15,793 nucleotides of DNA from Bacteroidales bacterium (GCA_016936695.1 JAFGXK010000229.1:1-15793), one strand, 5' to 3'. Positions 1 through 8,168 are shown, counted from the first letter of the stretch. Numbers and translations are program-made. The notes: generated from the letters alone by a model not told the origin.

Positions 1-65
1 AAGTTTGCAAATATATAGATTAATTTATTTAATAAACAAGAGAAAAAATGAAGTTTTTGCAGAGT

Positions 66-617
66 CTAACCCCGCCACATAACTTCATCATTATCAACCT
101 CTATGCTTATAGTACGGGCCAAAACGAATAAATAATCCGAAAGCCGGTTAAGGAATTTAAAGATCGAAGATGGAATTTTCACGGAATTATTCAATAATAA
201 AACTTTCCTCTCGGTCCTGCGGCAAACGCATCGGGCAATATGACAGTATGCAACAAGAACATGACCGCCGGGCAGGATAAAATGATCCAGGAGAGGCAGT
301 TTGCTCTCAAGTGTATCAATTTCATTTTCAAGGAAAAGTAAGCTTTCGCGAGCAGACATCCGGTCACCGGTTTCCGGTTCATCCTTTCCGGGTAAGGACA
401 GTATCGCTGCGAATCTCATCAGGTTGTCCTGAATGAACAAAAGTGTCTGAATTCTGCTTTCGTTTTCGTGAAATCCCCTCAGAAGGCCAATCCAGGAGAT
501 AAGTTCGTCAATCGTTCCACAGGCTTCTATCCGTGGATGAAATTTCGGAACCCTCTGTCCATCCGCCAATGAAGTAGTGCCATCATCACCTGAACGGGTA
601 TAGATCTTCATGGGCAT
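66..617 (-). CDS. PduO-type ATP:cob(I)alamin adenosyltransferase
   Basis: This enzyme transfers the adenosyl group of ATP to reduced cobalamin, giving adenosylcobalamin, and acts in the cytoplasm. The 183-residue protein has the PduO-family landmarks: the N-terminal ATP-binding stretch TRSGDDGTTSL (residues 7-17), a GTIDELISWIG segment (34-44), FILPGGH (113-119), the arginine-rich CRRTERK motif (132-138) and FLNRLSDYLFVLAR (155-168). The family consensus at the second motif is usually DELN, so Ile40 is a small deviation. Length is normal for the family. A second in-frame ATG at 611 gives the typical MKIYT start and may be the real one. The gene lies 12 bp downstream of the ABC ATPase and is probably co-transcribed with it. 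No B12-dependent enzyme or transporter permease is visible nearby. The 65 bp beyond its stop are AT-rich and hold no clear terminator. Confidence 0.93.
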   Translation of the reverse strand: MPMKIYTRSGDDGTTSLADGQRVPKFHPRIEACGTIDELISWIGLLRGFHENESRIQTLLFIQDNLMRFAAILSLPGKDEPETGDRMSARESLLFLENEIDTLESKLPLLDHFILPGGHVLVAYCHIARCVCRRTERKVLLLNNSVKIPSSIFKFLNRLSDYLFVLARTISIEVDNDEVMWRG

Positions 618-629
618 TCATAATTTGTT

Positions 630-1334
630 CTAAGAATACTTGAGCCGGTCCTTATTCAGGATATCAGAAGCTATCTCACCGTCAAACAACCTTATGATTC
701 GTTCCGCATGCCTTGCGATATCTTCTTCGTGGGTAACAACAATGACTGTATTTCCGGCATTATGAATGACATCCAGCAGTCCCATAATATCGATTGATGT
801 TTTACTGTCGAGGTTTCCGGTCGGCTCATCAGCGAGAATGATGGAAGGTTTGTTTACAAGAGCCCTGGCAATAGCGACACGCTGACGCTGTCCGCCTGAC
901 AATTCATTCGGTTTGTGTTCCATCCTGTCACCCAGACCCACCTGTTCCAGTGTGTCAACAGCCACCTTTTCCCTGTCTGCTTTTGGGACTCCGGCATAAA
1001 TCAAGGGCAGGGTAACGTTTTCAAGGGCGGTATATCTCGGGAGGAGGTTGAATGTCTGGAATACAAATCCGATCTCCTTGTTCCTGATTTCTGCCAGATA
1101 ATCATCCGCCATTTTACTCACATCGGTACCGTTCAGGATATATTCACCGCTTGTCGGAGTATCAAGACAACCGAGAAGGTTCATAAGAGTCGATTTTCCT
1201 GATCCCGAAGGGCCCATTATTGCAACGTATTCATTTTTTTTGATTGTAACAGAAACAGATCTCAATGCTCTGACTATTACTGAACCTATCTGATAGTTCT
1301 TAACAATATCATGAATTTCAATTACTTTATCCAT
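630..1334 (-). CDS. ABC transporter ATP-binding protein (MacB/LolD/FtsE-like)
   Basis: This is a stand-alone nucleotide-binding subunit of an ABC transporter, 234 residues long. The Walker A motif is GPSGSGKST (41-49), the Q-loop glutamine is about Gln93, the signature is LSGGQRQR (145-152), Walker B is IILADE (165-170), the D-loop is GNLDS and the switch histidine is His202. The segment around FVFQTFNLLPRYTALENV is typical of the MacB/LolD group, whose ATPases pair with FtsX-like permeases for lipoprotein or export work rather than import. No permease or periplasmic partner is encoded next to it, so the transported substrate cannot be told from the context. The gene sits 73 bp after the methyltransferase and 12 bp before the cobalamin adenosyltransferase. 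An AAGGTG sequence lies just upstream of the ATG. All catalytic motifs are intact, so an active ATPase is expected. Confidence 0.93.
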   Translation of the reverse strand: MDKVIEIHDIVKNYQIGSVIVRALRSVSVTIKKNEYVAIMGPSGSGKSTLMNLLGCLDTPTSGEYILNGTDVSKMADDYLAEIRNKEIGFVFQTFNLLPRYTALENVTLPLIYAGVPKADREKVAVDTLEQVGLGDRMEHKPNELSGGQRQRVAIARALVNKPSIILADEPTGNLDSKTSIDIMGLLDVIHNAGNTVIVVTHEEDIARHAERIIRLFDGEIASDILNKDRLKYS

Positions 1335-1356
1335 AGTGCACCTTGATTTGAAGTTT

Positions 1357-1387
1357 CGAAATTAGACTAATTATATTAAATAAGAAA
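1357..1387 (-). promoter_or_regulatory. possible Bacteroidota-type promoter for the ABC ATPase gene
   Basis: Read on the minus strand, TTTC (1387-1384) is followed after 19 bases by TAATTTCG (1364-1357). Each half differs by one base from the Bacteroidota consensus TTTG-N19-21-TAnnTTTG. It lies about 22 bp upstream of the ATG in an AT-rich 73-bp gap. This is a weak match. Confidence 0.25.
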
Positions 1388-1407
1388 TTATTAAAACTTA
1401 ATTTTTG

Positions 1408-2196
1408 TTAATACCTGACAGTGTAATCGTAACGTGCCATTCCCTTTCTGAAAAACACCATTCCCATCCGGAAAACATCAACTGTGGAGGTGATTTTTTC
1501 GTGCCTTTTAATATCATTCCAGGCTTCCGACATTGACCGTGATGAATGAATATCATCAAGAATAACGACAGTTTCCTCCGCCGACATTTCCGCAACCTCG
1601 CTAAAATACTTCAATACCGGTTCCCTGCGGTGATTTCCGTCGATAAAAACAAGTCCGGGTGATAATCCCTTCCGTTTTAACCCGGGCAGGATTTCATCGA
1701 ATGATCCGGTTATTGTTGTGATATTGTTCATCCCCGACTTTCTGAAAGCAGCTTTTGCAATTTCAGAGGTTGCCGGGCAGCCTTCCATTGTAATGATCTC
1801 CGCATCGGGGCAGGAGGCAGCCATGTACATAGTACTGATGCCTAGTGAAGTTCCGAATTCAAGGATTCCGGATTTACCGAAATTACGCGCCATATTGGCA
1901 AGAAGTATCCCGTATTTCTTCGGAACTGATGAATATCTTGCAATGTTGGACACTTTCCTGAGTGTTGATTTCATAATTCTGGAGCCTGCGCCAAGATCAG
2001 TTATAAATATGGATCTGGAATCTTCAAGCAGACTTTTTCTTGTCTTTTCAATAGTACAGACAATATCAGGATCGATTTTATTCCGGAAAACATCTGAAAC
2101 AAGCCTGTACAAAAACGGACTATGAATGCCATGTCCCCTCCGGTGCCTTGAAAATGCAAGGTAATTGAGGTACTCCGGGACGCTGTACAAGTCCAT
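1408..2196 (-). CDS. class I SAM-dependent methyltransferase, O-methyltransferase-like
   Basis: This 262-residue protein has a Rossmann-fold methyltransferase core. The SAM-binding glycine motif is ILEFGTSLGIS (111-121), the strand-2 acidic residue is in TMEGCP (Glu138), and the core continues with FIDGNHRREP (184-193) and ILDDIH (212-217). The FIDGxH and LDD elements resemble the catechol O-methyltransferase-like family (Methyltransf_24/Methyltransf_3), in which these acidic residues help bind metal or substrate. An N-terminal extension of about 95 residues contains RRGHGIHSPF (19-28), which I associate with Bacteroidota homologues of unknown substrate. The protein is cytoplasmic, with no signal peptide or membrane segment. 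It is transcribed away from recG across an 87-bp gap and probably starts the three-gene minus-strand set. The substrate is unknown. Confidence 0.85.
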   Translation of the reverse strand: MDLYSVPEYLNYLAFSRHRRGHGIHSPFLYRLVSDVFRNKIDPDIVCTIEKTRKSLLEDSRSIFITDLGAGSRIMKSTLRKVSNIARYSSVPKKYGILLANMARNFGKSGILEFGTSLGISTMYMAASCPDAEIITMEGCPATSEIAKAAFRKSGMNNITTITGSFDEILPGLKRKGLSPGLVFIDGNHRREPVLKYFSEVAEMSAEETVVILDDIHSSRSMSEAWNDIKRHEKITSTVDVFRMGMVFFRKGMARYDYTVRY

Positions 2197-2230
2197 AGGC
2201 GGTGTGATTTTTAGTGTTAGGACAGGTCAC

Positions 2231-2238
2231 CAAAAATA
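2231..2238 (-). promoter_or_regulatory. candidate -7 element for the methyltransferase gene
   Basis: On the minus strand the sequence TATTTTTG matches the Bacteroidota -7 consensus TAnnTTTG exactly. It lies 34 bp upstream of the ATG at 2196, a sensible distance for a short leader. No good TTTG -33 box is visible at the expected spacing. On the plus strand, a weaker element toward recG (TTAG at 2217-2220, 20 bases, TATTTTCG at 2241-2248) overlaps the same region. Confidence 0.35.
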
Positions 2239-2283
2239 ATTATTTTCGGGTATCATTTTACTTACTTTTTCCAGGGACAGAAA

Positions 2284-4389
2284 ATGCAGTATTTTCTTGA
2301 AACGAACATAACCTATCTTCAGGGCGTGGGGCCCAAACGGGCTGAGCTTCTTAACCAGGAGCTCGGAATTCAGACGTTCAGGGATCTGCTTTATCATTTC
2401 CCCTACAGGTATATCGACAGGACCAGGTACTACACCATTGCGGAACTCGAACCCGATATACCGCTTGTTCAGGTTAAAGGATACATAAAGGGATATTACA
2501 CAGAAGGACAGGGCAAGGGTAAACGGCTGGTAGCCGATTTTCAGGATGAAACCGGCACAATAAAGCTAATATGGTTCAAGGGCACCAAATGGATAATGGG
2601 AACTTATGTTCCGGATGTGGAATACATTGTTTTCGGCAAGCCCGGTGTTTTCAACGGGATAGTCAATATCATACATCCTGAGATTGAGGCATTGGAAAAA
2701 GTTACAACCAGAATCTCATCAGCATTACAGGCACAATATAACACAACCGAAAAGCTGAAGAACCAGTTTATCACCTCTAAAACCCTCAGCAAGTTTATAG
2801 GGTCGATCCTTAAGCAGCTTAGATACAGAATTCCCGAGACCCTTCCCTCCTATCTGATTTCAGGCCACAACCTTATGAGTCTTCATGATGCCATACATAA
2901 AATACATTTCCCGTCCGGCAATGCTGAAATTGAAAGGGCAAGGTACAGGCTGAAATTCGAAGAACTCTTCTACATTGAGCTTAACCTGTTAAGATTCAAG
3001 ACAATCCGTTCGCGTAAATACAAGGGATTTATTTTCTCCAATGTAGGGGAGCATTTCAATAGCTTTTATTATAACAATCTTCCCTTTTCCCTTACAGAAG
3101 CCCAGAAAAGGGTAATGAAGGAGATAAGAAGGGACCTTGGTTCAGGCAGGCAGATGAACAGGCTCCTTCAGGGGGATGTGGGAAGCGGAAAGACACTGGT
3201 TGCTCTCATGAGCATGCTGATCGCAATTGACAACGGATACCAGGCATGCCTTATGGCTCCGACCGAGATACTTGCAAACCAGCATTATAACACTATCTGC
3301 CAGATGCTGGAAGGTATAGGGATAAATGTCCGACTGCTTACCGGATCATCAAAAAAGAGCATTCGAAAAGACATTGATGAATCGCTGAGGGATAATTCGC
3401 TGAATATTCTGATAGGTACCCATGCCCTAATAGAAGAAAATGTCATATTCAACAATCTGGGTCTGGTAATTATCGATGAGCAACATCGGTTTGGTGTGGC
3501 CCAGCGTGCAAGGCTTTGGGAAAAGAGTGCCAATCCTCCGCACATCCTTGTAATGACTGCCACTCCCATTCCGCGAACGCTTGCCATGACACTTTACGGT
3601 GACCTTGATGTATCTGTTATTGATGAGCTGCCTCCGGGAAGGGTTCCGGTAAAAACCATGCACTTTACAGACCCGGAACGTAACAAAGTATTTGGCTTCA
3701 TCAGGAAGCAGATAGACGAAGGCAGGCAGATATTCGTTGTTTTCCCTCTGATTCAGGAGTCAGAAAAGATGGACTACAAGAACCTGGAGGATGGCTGGGA
3801 CACAATTTCAAGAGTCTTTCCTGCTCCAAAATACTGCATCACCATTGTCCATGGCAAAATGACACCGGCAGAGAAGGAGACTTCGATGAGGCTCTTTAAA
3901 GAAGGGCATGCAAATATCCTTGTATCTACTACGGTAATTGAAGTCGGAGTGGATATCCCGAATGCTTCGGTTATGGTGATCGAAAGCGCTGAAAGGTTCG
4001 GGCTTTCCCAGCTCCACCAGCTCAGGGGAAGGGTTGGAAGAGGAAATGATCAGTCATATTGCATTCTCATGACCTCTGATAAACTGTCGAAAGAGGCCAT
4101 TGCCAGACTGGAGGTAATGGTTAGGACTTCAGACGGATTTGAAATTGCGGAAACGGATCTTCGTCTCAGGGGACCGGGCGACATAGAAGGTACGCTCCAG
4201 AGTGGAATTCCGTTTGACCTTAAGATCGCCAGTCTTGGCAAGGACGGGCAGATCATAGAACATGTGAGAAATATTGCTGATAGCATACTGGCAAAAGATC
4301 CGATGCTTAAAAATGAGGAAAATTTTGTCCTGCTATCCGAACTTGGAAGGCTGTTCAGCTCAAAGCAATCGTGGAGCAATATAAGTTAA
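2284..4389 (+). CDS. recG: ATP-dependent DNA helicase RecG
   Basis: RecG is a monomeric superfamily 2 helicase that binds branched DNA, reverses stalled replication forks and processes Holliday junctions and R-loops. The 701-residue protein is full length. The N-terminal part holds a GVGPKRAELL segment (about residue 15) and the wedge/OB-fold region. The helicase motifs follow: Walker A GDVGSGKT (297-304), APTEILANQH, the DEQH box (398-401), TATPIPRT, and motifs V-VI containing STTVIEVGVDIPNA and QLRGRVGRG. The C-terminal TRG-type region has GFEIAETDLRLRGPGDIEG, characteristic of RecG and related to Mfd. The start ATG follows an AGGGA sequence at suitable distance. The gene is divergent from the methyltransferase and separated by 107 bp from rseC, so it is probably a separate transcription unit. 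Nothing about it appears damaged. Confidence 0.97.
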   Translation: MQYFLETNITYLQGVGPKRAELLNQELGIQTFRDLLYHFPYRYIDRTRYYTIAELEPDIPLVQVKGYIKGYYTEGQGKGKRLVADFQDETGTIKLIWFKGTKWIMGTYVPDVEYIVFGKPGVFNGIVNIIHPEIEALEKVTTRISSALQAQYNTTEKLKNQFITSKTLSKFIGSILKQLRYRIPETLPSYLISGHNLMSLHDAIHKIHFPSGNAEIERARYRLKFEELFYIELNLLRFKTIRSRKYKGFIFSNVGEHFNSFYYNNLPFSLTEAQKRVMKEIRRDLGSGRQMNRLLQGDVGSGKTLVALMSMLIAIDNGYQACLMAPTEILANQHYNTICQMLEGIGINVRLLTGSSKKSIRKDIDESLRDNSLNILIGTHALIEENVIFNNLGLVIIDEQHRFGVAQRARLWEKSANPPHILVMTATPIPRTLAMTLYGDLDVSVIDELPPGRVPVKTMHFTDPERNKVFGFIRKQIDEGRQIFVVFPLIQESEKMDYKNLEDGWDTISRVFPAPKYCITIVHGKMTPAEKETSMRLFKEGHANILVSTTVIEVGVDIPNASVMVIESAERFGLSQLHQLRGRVGRGNDQSYCILMTSDKLSKEAIARLEVMVRTSDGFEIAETDLRLRGPGDIEGTLQSGIPFDLKIASLGKDGQIIEHVRNIADSILAKDPMLKNEENFVLLSELGRLFSSKQSWSNIS

Positions 4390-4405
4390 TTAGAATGGTT
4401 ATAAA

Positions 4406-4469
4406 TAATTTTGCTGAAATTAAAACCTGATAAAAAACAGTTCTAATAAACTAAGCTTTGATAAATTTG
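4406..4469 (+). promoter_or_regulatory. two candidate -7 elements upstream of the rseC-rnf operon
   Basis: The 107-bp recG-rseC gap contains TAATTTTG (4406-4413) and TAAATTTG (4462-4469). Both match the Bacteroidota -7 consensus TAnnTTTG exactly. The second is 27 bp from the chosen rseC ATG, giving a leader of about 20 bases. Neither has a clear TTTG box at 19-21 bases upstream. In AT-rich DNA such matches arise by chance, so the assignment is tentative. Confidence 0.35.
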
Positions 4470-4496
4470 ACCTCTTCAAACCGGGCTGATGTTCAG

Positions 4497-4919
4497 ATGA
4501 AAGAATCAGTTTTAAAAGACAAGATACAGCACGACGGGACGGTTAAGGAAGTTGGTCTCGATTCGGTTGTCGTCAGCATAGTCTCATGCTCTGCATGCGC
4601 AGGCTGCAAGGTCAGGGGAAAGTGCGGGATGACGGAAAATGAGGAGAAAATAATCGATATAAGGGGAAGGTACGATGTATCTCCTGGGGATAAGGTGACC
4701 GTTCTTATGGAGGAATCAGCTGGAATGAGAGCTGTAGTACTAAGCTACCTGATACCTTTTCTCATAGTAACCGGAGGCCTTTTAATCTTTCAATCATTAT
4801 CCATCAATGAACTCACAGCGGGATTGATATCAATTGCCCTTCTGGTTCCCTGGTTTCTGATCCTTTACCTGTTCCGGAATAAGATTGACCGGAGTTTCAC
4901 CTTTACATTAAAAACATAA
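4497..4919 (+). CDS. rseC: RseC-family (SoxR-reducing system) membrane protein
   Basis: RseC-family proteins are small inner-membrane proteins that act with the Rsx/Rnf complex. In Escherichia coli RseC was linked to reduction of SoxR and to the sigma-E regulatory system. The 140-residue protein starts with a soluble domain carrying the family cysteine motif CSACAGCKVRGKC (Cys31, Cys34, Cys37, Cys43), likely a metal or iron-sulfur site. Two membrane segments follow, at about 78-98 and 105-126, ending in a charged tail. I chose the ATG at 4497; an in-frame TTG at 4458 would add 13 unconvincing residues. It is the first gene of the rnf operon, 5 bp before rnfB. The same order is familiar in Bacteroidota. 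Its role here is presumably maturation or electron traffic of Rnf rather than SoxR control, which is inference. Confidence 0.88.
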   Translation: MKESVLKDKIQHDGTVKEVGLDSVVVSIVSCSACAGCKVRGKCGMTENEEKIIDIRGRYDVSPGDKVTVLMEESAGMRAVVLSYLIPFLIVTGGLLIFQSLSINELTAGLISIALLVPWFLILYLFRNKIDRSFTFTLKT

Positions 4920-4924
4920 TATTG

Positions 4925-5788
4925 ATGAGTCCGACAATTCTAATAACGATAATCAGTCTGAGCCTGCTGGCATTTCTGGCGGCTGTCATCCTCTATTTTA
5001 TCGCGCAGAAATTCAAGGTATATGAGGATCCAAGGATTGATGAAGTTCAGGCCCTTCTGCCGGCAGCTAACTGTGGCGGTTGCGGTTTTGCCGGATGCAG
5101 GCAATTTGCCGAAGCAATTGTCAAGTCAGACAGCTTTGACGGCCTCAACTGTCCTGTCGGCGGAGCTTCTGTAATGGAAGAAATTGCCATACTGCTCGGA
5201 AGAACTGCTCCTGTTACAGATCTGAAAGTAGCCGTGCTTAAATGCAACGGATCACCTGAATACCGTCCCCGCACTTCGGTTTACAACGGAGCATCAGAAT
5301 GCCGGATAGTTCAAAGTCTTTATATCGGAGAGACAGACTGCAGCTACGGGTGCATGGGATACGGAGATTGTGAAAGGGCCTGCACCTTTGATGCGTTGCA
5401 CATCAATCCTGTTACGTTGCTGCCGGAAATTTCTGATGAAAAATGCACTTCCTGCGGCGCATGTGTCAAGGCATGTCCGAGAAATATCATCGAATTACGT
5501 AAAAAAGCAAAAAAAGACAGAAAAATATATGTGGCATGCTCCAATTGTGACAGGGGAGGACCTGCAAGAAGAGCCTGCAAGGTAGCATGCATAGGGTGTG
5601 GCAAATGCCAGAAGGTTTGTGCGTTTAATGCTATTACCATTGAGAACAATCTGGCATACATCGACGCAGCCTTATGTACATTTTGCAGAAAATGTGTCGT
5701 TGAATGCCCCACAAATGCAATAATTGAGGTCAACTTCCCTCCGAGAAAACCAAAGGCTGAAGCTGAGGTTGAAGCGGTAAAAGCTTAG
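4925..5788 (+). CDS. rnfB: Rnf electron transport complex subunit B (multi-cluster ferredoxin-type)
   Basis: RnfB takes electrons from reduced ferredoxin and passes them into the membrane Rnf complex. The 287-residue protein has one N-terminal membrane helix (about 4-27). The Fe-S domain follows, with ligands Cys50, Cys53, Cys58 and Cys76 (NCGGCGFAGC motif). Four ferredoxin-like cysteine sets come next: Cys139/143/149/153, Cys174/177/180/184, Cys222/225/228/232 and Cys251/254/257/261. Five further cysteines lie outside these sets (107, 126, 205, 208, 218). This long multi-cluster form is like those of anaerobes and is longer than the proteobacterial RsxB. The ATG at 4925 was preferred to an adjacent TTG at 4922. 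The C-terminus is a Glu/Lys/Ala-rich tail. It lies between rseC and rnfC, in the operon order BCDGEA. Confidence 0.96.
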   Translation: MSPTILITIISLSLLAFLAAVILYFIAQKFKVYEDPRIDEVQALLPAANCGGCGFAGCRQFAEAIVKSDSFDGLNCPVGGASVMEEIAILLGRTAPVTDLKVAVLKCNGSPEYRPRTSVYNGASECRIVQSLYIGETDCSYGCMGYGDCERACTFDALHINPVTLLPEISDEKCTSCGACVKACPRNIIELRKKAKKDRKIYVACSNCDRGGPARRACKVACIGCGKCQKVCAFNAITIENNLAYIDAALCTFCRKCVVECPTNAIIEVNFPPRKPKAEAEVEAVKA

Positions 5789-5810
5789 TAATGAAAACTA
5801 AAACTGAATA

Positions 5811-7148
5811 ATGGTGCTCAAAACATTCCCAACAGGAGGTGTTCATCCACCCGAGAACAAGCTTACAGCCGGCATTCCGATTGAATATCTTAAGGTTCCC
5901 GGGAACGTCGTCATTCCTTTGACACAGCACATCGGCGCACCCGGCAATCCTGTTGTTGCAAAGGGCGACACGGTAAAAACCGGCCAGCTTATAGCAGAAG
6001 GAAAAGGGTTCGTATCGGCCAATGTTCATTCTTCGGTTTCAGGCGAAGTAAGCAAGATAGATACTGCTTTAGACAGTTCCGGATTGAAGCATACTGCCGT
6101 ATTCATCGATGTGGAAGGCGATGAGTGGATTGACTCCATCGACCGGAGCACAGATATTGTCAGGGACATAAAGTTGTCGCCGGAAGAGATAATAAAAAAA
6201 TGCTTTGAATCAGGAATAGTCGGGATGGGCGGGGCCACCTTCCCCACGCACATCAAACTTAACATTCCTTCAGGAAAGAAATGCGATGTACTTATAATTA
6301 ATGGAGTGGAATGCGAACCTTATCTTACTTCCGACCACAGGCTGATGCTTGAGAAGGGAGAAGAGATAATGGTTGGCATCACCATCCTGATGAAAGCACT
6401 GAAGGTTGAAAAGGCTATGATCGGCATTGAGAACAATAAGCCGGATGCCATCGCCCGTATGGCTTCGCTTGCCTCATCATTCAAGGGCATAACCGTTCAC
6501 CCGCTTAAGGTAAAATATCCTCAGGGTGCAGAAAAACAACTTATTAAAGCTCTGATCAACAGAGAGGTTCCGTCGGGCCGACTGCCTATCGATGTTGGAG
6601 CAGTGGTCCATAATGCAGGGACAGCATTTGCAGTTTATGAAGCGGTTCAGAAAAACAAGCCTCTAATAGAAAGGGTTGTCACTGTTACGGGGAAATCGGT
6701 GTCAAAACCCGGAAACTACATGGTTCGGATAGGGACTCCCCTTTCCGGGGTTCTTGAAGCAGTTGGCGGAATTCCAGGCGACACAGGAAAAATTATAAAT
6801 GGCGGACCAATGATGGGTAAAGCTGTGAGCAACACTGATGCCCCTGTTGTGAAGGGAATGTCGGGAATAATTCTCGTAACTGCCTCTGAGGCCCTGAGAA
6901 AAGAAATCAATCCATGCATAAGGTGTGCGAGGTGTGTTTCAGTGTGTCCGATTCACCTTGAGCCCTACCTGCTGATGACACTTGCGGAGAAAAACATGTT
7001 TGAACGTGCCGAAAAAGAAAGAATAACGGATTGTATGGAGTGCGGCTCCTGCAGTTTTATCTGTCCGGCCGGCAGGCCTCTTCTTGACTACATCAGGTTC
7101 GGTAAGGCAACTGTAATACGGATGGCCCGCCAGAAAATATTAAAATAA
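5811..7148 (+). CDS. rnfC: Rnf electron transport complex subunit C (NADH/FMN-binding)
   Basis: RnfC is the peripheral subunit that exchanges electrons with NAD(H), using FMN and two [4Fe-4S] clusters. The 445-residue protein opens with the family N-terminus around GGVHPPENK (9-17). The glycine-rich GMGGATFPTH (138-147) and NGVECEPYLTSDHRLM (164-179) belong to the flavin/NADH domain shared with the complex I 51-kDa subunit. Two classic CxxCxxCxxxCP sets follow: Cys369/372/375/379 and Cys408/411/414/418. The protein is soluble and attached to the membrane part. It is shorter than proteobacterial RsxC because it lacks the long Ala/Lys-rich C-terminal repeat region. The gap from rnfB is 22 bp and the gap to rnfD is 18 bp. 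No good Shine-Dalgarno sequence precedes it. Confidence 0.97.
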   Translation: MVLKTFPTGGVHPPENKLTAGIPIEYLKVPGNVVIPLTQHIGAPGNPVVAKGDTVKTGQLIAEGKGFVSANVHSSVSGEVSKIDTALDSSGLKHTAVFIDVEGDEWIDSIDRSTDIVRDIKLSPEEIIKKCFESGIVGMGGATFPTHIKLNIPSGKKCDVLIINGVECEPYLTSDHRLMLEKGEEIMVGITILMKALKVEKAMIGIENNKPDAIARMASLASSFKGITVHPLKVKYPQGAEKQLIKALINREVPSGRLPIDVGAVVHNAGTAFAVYEAVQKNKPLIERVVTVTGKSVSKPGNYMVRIGTPLSGVLEAVGGIPGDTGKIINGGPMMGKAVSNTDAPVVKGMSGIILVTASEALRKEINPCIRCARCVSVCPIHLEPYLLMTLAEKNMFERAEKERITDCMECGSCSFICPAGRPLLDYIRFGKATVIRMARQKILK

Positions 7149-7166
7149 ACAGAATTATTCTGACCT

Positions 7167-8168
7167 ATGACTAATATGCTGAATATAGCCCCGTCGCCCC
7201 ATGCGCACGGAAAGGAATCAACCCGGAAGCTGATGATCGACGTAGTAATTGCTCTCATACCGGCGTTCATTGTCTCTGTTTTTTATTTCGGCATCGGGGC
7301 AGTAATTGTAACAGCTACATCCGTTATTTCATGCCTGCTGTTCGAATATCTGATTCAGAGGTTCGTACTTAAAAAACCAGTCTCAATTACCGACGGTTCA
7401 GCCCTCGTGACAGGTATACTCCTGGCCTTTAACCTTCCTTCAAATATCCCGGTACTGATAATTGTTATCGGAAGCTTTGTATCGATAGCAATTGCCAAGA
7501 TGACCTTCGGTGGGCTGGGAAACAATCCTTTCAACCCCGCGCTTGTCGGAAGAGTTTTTATGCTTATATCCTTCCCTGTGCAGATGACAACCTGGCCTGT
7601 TCCAAAGGGTCTGGGAACAGGTTATCTGGATGCAGTGACAGGAGCCACACCGCTTGCAATATTAAAGGGAGGGCTTGACAGTGGTCAATCGCTTTCTGAA
7701 ATCATGGGCCAGCTGCCTTCCCCTGCACAGATGTTCCTGGGAAACATCGGAGGATCGATGGGAGAGGTTGCTGCAGCAGCATTGCTTATCGGATTTGTCT
7801 GGCTTCTGCTGCGGAAAGTGATTACATGGCATATTCCCACTGCCGTTGTCGGAAGCATAGCTGTATTCACTGGCATTCTGTGGCTGGTAAATCCTGAAAA
7901 AAATGCCGATCCTATGTTCCATATCCTTGCAGGAGGCGTGCTTCTCGGAGCCATATACATGGCCACTGATTATGTTACATCGCCCATGGTGCCGAAAGCG
8001 ATGCTTATCTACGGATGCGGGATCGGGATAATCACAGTGGTAATACGTGTCTATGGGGCATATCCCGAGGGTGTTTCTTTTGCTATACTAATCATGAATG
8101 CATTTGTTCCCTTGATGAATGCTTATATTAAACCCAGGCGGTTTGGAGAGGAGGTTAAAAATGGCTAA
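7167..8168 (+). CDS. rnfD: Rnf electron transport complex subunit D
   Basis: RnfD is a polytopic membrane subunit, related to NqrB, that carries a covalently bound FMN and forms part of the ion-translocating core. The 333-residue protein is mostly hydrophobic, with about nine membrane segments. The family motif SITDGSALVTGILLAFNLP (about 73-91) and NNPFNPALVGRVF are present. The flavinylation site is DAVTGAT (155-161), which fits the ApbE-type Dxx[ST]GAT recognition sequence and makes Thr161 the expected FMN attachment residue. Its stop codon lies inside rnfG: the two reading frames overlap by 8 bp (8161-8168), which suggests coupled translation. A flavin transferase (ApbE) is needed for activity but is not encoded in this window. 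Confidence 0.97.
   Translation: MTNMLNIAPSPHAHGKESTRKLMIDVVIALIPAFIVSVFYFGIGAVIVTATSVISCLLFEYLIQRFVLKKPVSITDGSALVTGILLAFNLPSNIPVLIIVIGSFVSIAIAKMTFGGLGNNPFNPALVGRVFMLISFPVQMTTWPVPKGLGTGYLDAVTGATPLAILKGGLDSGQSLSEIMGQLPSPAQMFLGNIGGSMGEVAAAALLIGFVWLLLRKVITWHIPTAVVGSIAVFTGILWLVNPEKNADPMFHILAGGVLLGAIYMATDYVTSPMVPKAMLIYGCGIGIITVVIRVYGAYPEGVSFAILIMNAFVPLMNAYIKPRRFGEEVKNG
8145..8154 (+). promoter_or_regulatory. strong ribosome binding site for rnfG
   Basis: GGAGAGGAGG inside the end of rnfD lies six bases before the ATG at 8161. It includes a complete AGGAGG. It fixes the rnfG start at 8161 rather than an upstream in-frame ATG at 8119 that would add 14 residues deep inside rnfD. Confidence 0.75.

Noticed and set aside
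1..65. AT-rich left edge, including the palindrome TTTGCAAA (4-11) and an A5/T5 pairing around 44-57
   Set aside because: The pairing is only A-T and short. It is not convincing as a terminator for the adenosyltransferase gene or as an operator.
48..131. Short ATG-initiated frame of 27 codons at the left edge
   Set aside because: It runs antisense into the end of the adenosyltransferase and has no recognisable content.
1718..2125. 135-residue open frame antisense to the methyltransferase
   Set aside because: It lies wholly inside a well-supported gene on the other strand, has no family motifs, and its composition mirrors the real frame.
5344..5733. 129-residue open frame antisense to rnfB
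   Set aside because: It is a shadow of the cysteine-rich rnfB frame. The repeated His/Ala pattern arises from antisense Cys and Gly codons.
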